Of a stretch of DNA of 64,000 bases, positions 57,086 to 64,000 are shown in pieces (the first letter of the stretch is position 1; every line of letters begins with the position of its first letter). A model generated the notes under the pieces. That model saw only the letters and a list, made by a program, of their open reading frames with translations. It searched no databases and was not told the DNA's origin. The position numbers and the translations under genes were made by a program. This DNA comes from Rugalucina vietnamica (lineage: Eukaryota > Mollusca > Bivalvia > Lucinida > Lucinidae), in NCBI GenBank assembly GCA_964017185.1, contig OZ024874.1, forward strand, positions 34,076,721-34,140,720, read 5' to 3'.

Positions 57086-58009
57086 ATGAAGCATTTATAG
57101 GAAGGGGGAACCAATTTATATATAAATATTTCAGGTCACATGACCAAGATGGCCGTCATGCCCATATATGGTAAAAACTTTTCAAAAAACTTCTTCTCCG
57201 GAACCGCTGGACACATATAAACGAAACTTGGCATGAAGCATCAATGACTCAAGTACTACAATGTATATATATAAATCATGACCCTGTGGTTACCTTGACC
57301 TATTTTACGGCAAGGTCAACATAGGTCGCCTATCCATTTCAATGGGGAAAACTGTTAGAATGTCATTTAAAGGGAAAATTTTGCAGAAAATGAGCAGTAG
57401 GACTGAATATTAATGATTCAGAAAATAATTGCACCCCATGGTCGCATCTGCCCTCACCCCGGGGCAATATACATGTATATTACTATGGTATTCAAACATC
57501 TTCTTCTCTGAAACTACTTGGCCAATCAAAGCCAAATTTTATGTGAAGCATCTATAGGATGGGGGAACCAATGTATATATAAATAATCCAGGTCACATGA
57601 CCAAGATGGCCGCCATGCCCATAAATGGTAAAATCCCTTCAAAAATCTTCTCCGGAACCGGTGGACCGATTTCAACGAAACTTGGTATAGAGCATTTATG
57701 GCTAAAGTATTACAATGTATATATTACTCATGACCCTGTGATGACCATGACCTATTTTACGGCAAGGTCAACATAGGTCGCCAATACATTTGAATGGGGA
57801 AAACTGTTAAAAAGACATTTAAAGTGAAAATCTTGCCGGAAATGGGCAGTAGGACTGAATGTTAATGATTGTGAAAAAAATGGACCCAGGGGCTCGTATG
57901 CCCCACCCCGGGGCATTATACATGTATATTACCATAATATTCAAACATCTTCGTCTCTGAAACCGCTTGGCCAATCAAAGCCAATTTTTTGCGAAGCATC
58001 TATTAGTTT

Positions 58010-61000
58010 AGGCAAACTAAAGATTTTTTTGGTAAACCCAAAACAAATTGCAACACAAATGTTTCTTATATTTTTGTGGAGATACACCCTTCTAAGACAA
58101 CATACTAAAAGTATACCAAATTCGGAGCATATGAAATTTGATTTTTTTGTCTTTTCTAATGTAGTCAAAACATTCATCAGTATGTGTAATATATTGTGAA
58201 ATTACATCATTAATGTGTATTTTCTATTCATGAATTATTCTGAAAAGATTAAAACTTGAAACCTGCACTAATGATTGTAGATTCGAACATTTTCACTCAG
58301 TAAAATTGGTAGTTGAAACTTTACAAGCACTGAATTACCCCACCCACTCGTATTTCAGTGCATACACATGCAAGTGTATATCAACATTCCAAAATGTTTT
58401 GTAGAATACAAGATCATATTAGAATATACACTTAAGCAGAAATGACAGGCAAAGTCGTTGAAAAAGTCATAAAGTGAGGAGTTGTCAAGCCATTTGGGGC
58501 TTATCACGAATTTATAGAAATTGTTGTTAAGTGTTTGCTGGCTTATATTCTTTATAAGTAGACACAAACGTTTTAAGACTTTTCAATGCAAATGGAGATA
58601 TTTGTGTATAAGATGAGGCCCATGATGATAAGCTTCTTTTCTCATCAAAATTCAATAAGACGCCCTAACAAGGTTAAAGCATCAAAGGTCACTAGGTGCA
58701 GAATCGTACTTAAGTAAATTTTAGATCCCGGGGGCTAACTGAATATAGATTGCTTCAATTAAGAATAATAACTAATGCATGACACGTTGTTCATTATGAT
58801 CCCTGGAACGTAAACCTGAATGGTCCTCAAACATATATATGTATATGGGCTTTGTAAAAGGCATAGTTTCCATGGCAACCCATAATGTGATTTACGGTCA
58901 ACATGTATAACATCTCTAACTATGGCTCATGCTGCTACTAACCTTTTATACCTGAACTTGGTCTAAATGTACAGCATAGAGCCCTTTAACCAATGGTAAC
59001 GTATGTCACTAACTTTATTTGCATATTCATGAATATTAAAAAAACTATTTGAAATAGGGAGAAAAAATGAAAAATTTAAGGCAGATAACCTACAATTAAG
59101 TTAAGCTGCAAACCATCAGCGTGGCAAATTGCCATAGCATTGTTGAAAACAAATGAAGTGTTCTCTTTTGGATGTATCATTAACTTATCTCATTTGAGTA
59201 TTCATGAATAAAGGTTAGAAACTTGGAAAAAGGGATGGGGGAAACATTCGTCGAAAACAAAGTGGGAAAAAGGGTTTTACTTATTTTAAAGCACATTTTA
59301 AACTGTGTATCGCCCTAGTGTATTGGATGAGCGATTGCTAACACAATGTTGGATAGGTGGTCTCGTGTGAACATATCAGGATTTCTACCTTCTACCGTCT
59401 CTAAGCTACTGTTGGTTGTAGAGAGGCATAGAGACAAGCGGTCAAACATGCATTAGTCATTTGCTGTCAAGTATACATATTTTGCTTGTTCTGTGGTTAA
59501 AAGCCCCAGTTAACGATGATGTTGTCACGGTCGGACAGAGCCTTCCCTTCATGGGTAGAAAAAGTACTAAAAGGAGTAGTTATGTCTTGCTTAAGGCTCA
59601 ACACTGCACCCTAGCAAGGTTTGAAACCAGGACCTATCGACTTGGTGTCCTACAATCTGCTACCCTTAGTATAAACTTATCTGACCTCTACCACCTAGGA
59701 TGTGAATGAAAGCCATACAAATTTCTGGAACATAATGAATAAACTAAGCCTTAGCGGCTTCCTTGCGTGGTTATATTCGAAGCACTTTTTGGATGTCAGG
59801 ACGTCCTGATTTTGGGTAAAAGTCCCATAAAATGGAGACAACATGCTATCATGACCATAGCTGTTGACTGGGACGTTAAGCATCAATTCAAACAAACAAT
59901 TGAAAACCTAAGGTGGTGTACTTTATTAATCACATGTTTCCAAACTTCTAATGACCCTAAAGAGTCAAAAATTGTGTCAAATGATTGCTAAGGCAATACA
60001 ACAATGAAATATAGTTGGGTTTAACATTAACTGTTTTTGAAGTGGGAATCTTTTTCTGATTGCGCCTTTTCCTGATCTTTACCTACTTGTACTTTTTTTT
60101 CTAATTGACTTCTAACTGATATGTTAGATAATGTTATAAACTGATGGAAACTCATGAAAAAGCTATGGGGTATACCTACAATGTCACCTTTACGCATCTG
60201 CTGAGAAATAGCTGAAAAGTCTTGAAATGATTGCTAAGACTATGTACTAATGAATGATTATGGTCTTGTTTAAAGTAACTTATCTGATGTTTACCTCATT
60301 AAATTTTGAGGCAAAATTTGTAAATTGGAGAACAGCCACGAAATAATATTTGTGGTATGCTTTCAGAGTCTCTTGGACTTTAGCTACTGATGTCTTTAGA
60401 AAGCTCATAATAGTGCTATGACTGTTAAGAAAATGCAATAGTCAACTTCTGTCTAGAACAAGTTTATTTTACTCTTTGTCTTCTAAAATATGAATGAACA
60501 CCTTACAAGTTGGAGCAATGTTACAAAAGCGCTAAGAGGGTATACTTACAAAATCTCTCTTAATTCAGTTGCTGTGGATATGGAGAGTTTAAAATGGTGT
60601 TCAGGACTGCTAAATAAAATTAAGCACTAGTCATTTGTTGTCTAGTTTAAGCTTAGTATTATTTCTATATTCTGAATATGAATACAGCAAAGACCTTATC
60701 AATTAGAGCACATTTGCGAAAAAGCTAAGGGGCTATACTTACAAAATCTCTTGTAACACAGTTGGAAATACTAGCGAGCTTAAAATGGCATCAAATAATT
60801 GCTACAACAATGTCATGATGATGATTGGTCTGATTTTCGACATATCTGACTTAACATATAATTACGTTAATGAAACCTTAAAGGTATCAGTTACACTCTA
60901 CCAACTGGGATTATAGCATCTTGAAAAGAAAACTACATTAGGAACACTTTTATCATCTTAAATTATAAACATTTACTTCCTCTATCTCATTGGAGCACTT

Positions 61001-61400
61001 TCAAAAGCCCTGTAAATCTGTATAATTAAAAATACGAAATTTCGAAATTTTACATTAGTGGGTGGGGTAAATCAGTGCTTGTTGTAGTTTATTTTACTGT
61101 AATTGACCAATTTTCATGGTTTTTGTCAGCTAAATTGTATTAAAAATATCAGATGAAGCCGAATGGGTATTTCTTTGTTAAAAATTCAACTTAAATTTAT
61201 GCATAGACCCAGCTACAGTTCTAGCTGTAGTTTTGCGGATATGAAAATACTTCTTCAACAAAGATAGTGAAAAAAATCAAATTTCATATCTTCCGATTCT
61301 GGTATACTTTTAATATGTTTATCATACAGGTCTAAGGTTATGGAAAACCAGAAAAGGATTTGTGTTGCAATTTGTTTTAGGTCCTCCAACCATTTAACTG
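58010..61400. mobile_element. Old long-inverted-repeat element, ~3.4 kb
   Basis: The left arm (about 58030-58350) and right arm (about 61030-61390) are diverged inverted copies of roughly 330 bp. Shared words include AAAACAAATTGCAACACAAAT, AAAAGTATACCA, ATATGAAATTTGATTTTTTT and AAGCACTGA.TTACCCCACCCAC. The T2 core (GAAGCATCTAT|AGGA) is broken exactly at its edges. The interior has an R1 fragment (59735-60105), diverged tandem units at 60150-60960 (GGTATAC.TACAAAATCTC) and no transposase. Arm divergence implies great age. Confidence 0.7.
59735..60105 (+). repeat. Dispersed repeat R1, partial copy 6
   Basis: GGTTATATTCGAAGCACTTTTTGG, GTCAGGACGTCCTGATTTTGGG and AAAAGTCCCATAAAATGGAG, then CTGATTGCGCCTTTTCCTGATC. 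It lies inside the long-inverted-repeat element. Confidence 0.7.
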
Positions 61401-61781
61401 GGCTATATAGGATTTAGGAATCAGTGTATATACATGTATAAATAATCTAGGTCACATGACCAACATGGTTGCCATGCCCATATATGGTAAAATCCCTTCA
61501 AAAATCCTCTTCTCTGCAACCAGTCGACCAATTCCAAAGAAACTTGCCATGAAGCACCGATGGATAAAGTAGTACAGTGTGTATATAAATCATGACCCTG
61601 TGGTGACCTTGACCTGTTTTACGACATAGGTCCCCTATGCCTTTGAATCGGGAAAACTGTTAAAAAGTCATTTAAAATGAAAATCTTGCAGGAAATGGGT
61701 AGTAGGACTGAATATTAATGATTCTGAAAAAAAATGGACCCAAGGGCTCATATACCCCCACCCCGGGGCAATATATAGAGG

Positions 61782-62245
61782 ATATTCAAGTTTTTGGAGT
61801 GAATATGAGTTTTATTTCATTGAGTGAAGTGAAAAAATTTTATATTTCATGAGTGCCGAATTTTTCACTTCACGAGATGAAATAAAACTCATATTCACGA
61901 CAAAAACTTGAATTTTCTTTTTATTATATTGCATATAGTCATTGTAACGTTGCGCGCTAAAGCATATGACGTCAAAATCCTAAATGACGTCATTACGTCA
62001 CGTCATTGCGTTGCTATTGTGTGTGAACGTTCATTGCGTCAACAATAGCATAGATTGTAAAATTTAGTTATGTATAAATTAGAAATGAAACGGTGGAATC
62101 GTAATTTGCGTATTCCCAAATCTTATATTTTCACATGTGAAAATATAACTTTTTATATTTTCACATGTGAAAATATAACTTTTTCAAATATTGGTTATAT
62201 TTAATACATATTGCTCTATATTTCATCACTTGCCATATAATAAAC
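61782..62245 (+). mobile_element. Hairpin element H2, copy 2
   Basis: Very similar to 18143-18626 but with ~19 bases missing at the hairpin apex (after GAGTGCCGAA at 61851-61860), so one side of the loop and part of an arm are lost. The tail with TGACGTCATTACGTCACGTC and the TTTTCACATGTGAAAATATAAC duplication is kept. It interrupts the T2 core at CCCCGGGGCAATATA. Confidence 0.85.
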
Positions 62246-62775
62246 ATGTATATTACCATAATATTCAAACATCTCCTCTGAAACCGCTTGGCCAATCAAA
62301 GTCAAATATTATGTGAAGCATCTGTAGGATGGGGGGAACCAATGTGAATATTAGATGGCCGCCATACCCATATATGGTAAAAACCCTTCAAAAATCTTCT
62401 TTTCTGAAACCAATGGACTGATTTCAAAGAAACTTGTCATGAAGCATTGGTGACTAAAGTACTACAATGTATATATAAATCATGACCCTGTGATGACCTT
62501 GACCCAGTTTATGGCAAGGTCAACATGTATTGCCCATGCATTTGAATGGAGAAAACTGTTAAAGTGTCATTTGAAGGGAAAACCCGGCAGGAAATCGGCA
62601 AATGGACAGAATATTGATTATTATTTTGAAAAAAAAAAAAAGAAAGAAAATGGCCCAAGGGCTTCATCTGCCCCTGCACTGGGGTTAAATACCATAATAA
62701 TCAAACATATTTATTGGTTTATGCAGCAGATCTCAGGTGAGCGTTTACAGGACCATTGGTCCTCTGGTTGTCTGT

Positions 62776-63043
62776 GGTATAAGAAGAGTTTGATTGGCTT
62801 GTAAAATTGGAAAATGCAAGTGATTACTGAATTTATCAAGCTCAGGCCTCGGATTTTTCCACAAAGATTTAATAGCGAAAAGTTGTTTAGTGACTCAATA
62901 TACATGTACCAGGAACTAGATTAACAACTGCTTTTATCTTCCAAAGTTGGCAAGCTTTTCCTTTTAAAAGGATTGTTTTCGATCATATGTTCAGTTTATT
63001 AACAATTAACACTCTCTTTCTAAGCGAAACCTATTTGCGGTTT

Positions 63044-63078
<35 letters not shown>

Positions 63079-64000
63079 TTTTTTTTTTGTTTTGTTTTTT
63101 TTTACACATGACAAAGCTCTTAAAAAGTTCACTTGTCGACAGCTATACTGACATGTAACTGGTTTGCATAGAACTAGTTTAGTTATATGGCTTTATGTGT
63201 CTGTTCTAGTAAGGTAATTGATTTAGTCAGGTATGAACAGAAGCATGAGTTAACCTGTCTTACATTGAGGTTTCCGACCAGGCTCCAAGTTTATTCAATT
63301 TTTTCATGCTCAACCCAGCGCAGACTAAAATTTGCTTCCAAATGTTAAAATGCCAACAATTGTTGGTATTTTTACCATTTATAAGTGAGCTAAATTTCTG
63401 TCTATACTTAGGGCTGTAAATGACTTCTCTTTTCAGTTTACGATGTATTGCCTCTTTTTGCAAGAAATTTGCAAAACTAAAAAGTACCAGGTTTGATCCT
63501 ATTTGACTAATGAGTTTTGAAAACAGTAGATCTATAGCATGTGTATATATGTAAAATTTCTTTACAGCCATGTTTAGTGATTGAAACATGAATTTACAAT
63601 TAATGTTGGTGATTTCAGTATATAGAAGCATTCAAACTTTCCTGCTCTAGAAGCTGAGTTTTGAGTTCAGCATGGTAAAAGTTTTATAACTTTGAGACAA
63701 GGCCTGGCACAACAGGGAATGTACAACAAGAGATTACTGTGGCAGATCTAGAGGGATTGGAATCAAATAATTGGATTTTTTTTTTTAGGCCCATCACACA
63801 TTAGTACAGTTTTGAGGGCTGTGTACCTTAGCAGACACTAAAGGAAATAAACACCAAACATCTGTTAATTATTCAACTTGACCTTTGACTGACCAACTTT
63901 TCTCACCTGTGCCTTTTGTCGAGTGTAGCAATTTATCTTTCCACCCACTCAACCATTGTGTAAACCACATAGATCTAGTAAATAATTCCATTCATTTATC
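62776..64000. other. Intergenic with long poly-T tract
   Basis: A T-rich run interrupted by single Gs spans about 63042-63102. No gene, RNA or dispersed repeat is recognised in the remainder. Confidence 0.45.

Larger units (their letters stand above)
56518..62775 (+). mobile_element. T2 element swollen to 6.3 kb by three nested insertions
   Basis: The 5' end TTAGCTCACCTGAGCC-GAA-GGCTCACAGG (56519-56548) and (CCGT)n run are intact. The 3' end is AGATCTCAGGTGAGCG with stem-loop GGACCATTGGTCC (62731-62763). Core units (TCTGAAACCGCTTGGCCAATC, GGTCACATGACCAAGATGGCC, CATGACCCTGTGATGACC) recur about four to five times at 57085-58010, 61400-61780 and 62246-62730. Nested elements are at 56660-57085, 58010-61400 and 61782-62245. 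Without them about 2.0 kb remains. Confidence 0.75.

Noticed and set aside
63042-63102. Poly-T tract as the poly-A tail of a minus-strand retrotransposon
   Set aside because: No element body is recognisable on the adjoining side and no target duplication is visible.
1-64000. tRNA, rRNA or small structured RNA genes
   Set aside because: No tRNA A/B-box pair with cloverleaf or rRNA-like conserved stretch was seen by eye; a covariance-model scan would be needed to exclude them.

Overview
The window is eukaryotic, AT-rich and almost wholly made of transposable elements. I recognise no intact host gene, tRNA or rRNA. The families present (2A-carrying CR1/Jockey-type LINEs, Ngaro and DIRS tyrosine-recombinase retrotransposons, abundant 'AGCTCACCTGAG' dispersed repeats, frequent TACATGTA) suggest an invertebrate, most likely a bivalve mollusc. 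The mollusc assignment is inference from repeat style, not from a host gene.

1-30,300: nested non-autonomous elements. Two copies of a ~1.1 kb DNA transposon with 12-bp TIRs and clean 6-bp target duplications (1403-2561, 16280-17370). A palindromic element (3437-4515) holds a 646-bp TIR element with a 9-bp duplication (3728-4373). A 2.5-kb foldback element with 585-bp arms (10220-12720) sits inside a tandem-repeat-bearing element (8651-13162). There are many copies of a second such family (AGCTCACCTGAG...CTCAGGTGAGCG), a 21-bp minisatellite (21890-22740) and a ~150-bp tandem array (23090-24960).

30,300-44,200: LINE A (ORF1 30678-31559; ORF2 33189-43729). Its endonuclease domain is split by a nearly intact 6.98-kb Ngaro-like tyrosine-recombinase retrotransposon on the minus strand (34022-41004). 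That element carries split direct repeats A1 / B1-A2 / B2 and genes for Gag, RT-RNase H, tyrosine recombinase and an SGNH hydrolase. The hexamer TATTAT lies at both outer junctions and at the internal B1/A2 junction, which fits recombinase-mediated integration.

46,200-53,200: LINE B (46411-49482) is broken by a stop and a frameshift and ends in a 3' stem-loop. Next comes a minus-strand DIRS/PAT-type relic (RNase H, Dam-like domain, tyrosine recombinase; 50771-52765). Its recombinase is interrupted by a 47-bp copy of the LINE B 3' end.

53,200-64,000: an orphan coding-like segment (54321-54696), a GATC-rich simple-repeat tract (55555-56095), and one AGCTCACCTGAG-family element (56518-62775) enlarged by three nested insertions.

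A theme across the window is hairpins closed by C(GAA)G at the ends of several otherwise unrelated repeat families.
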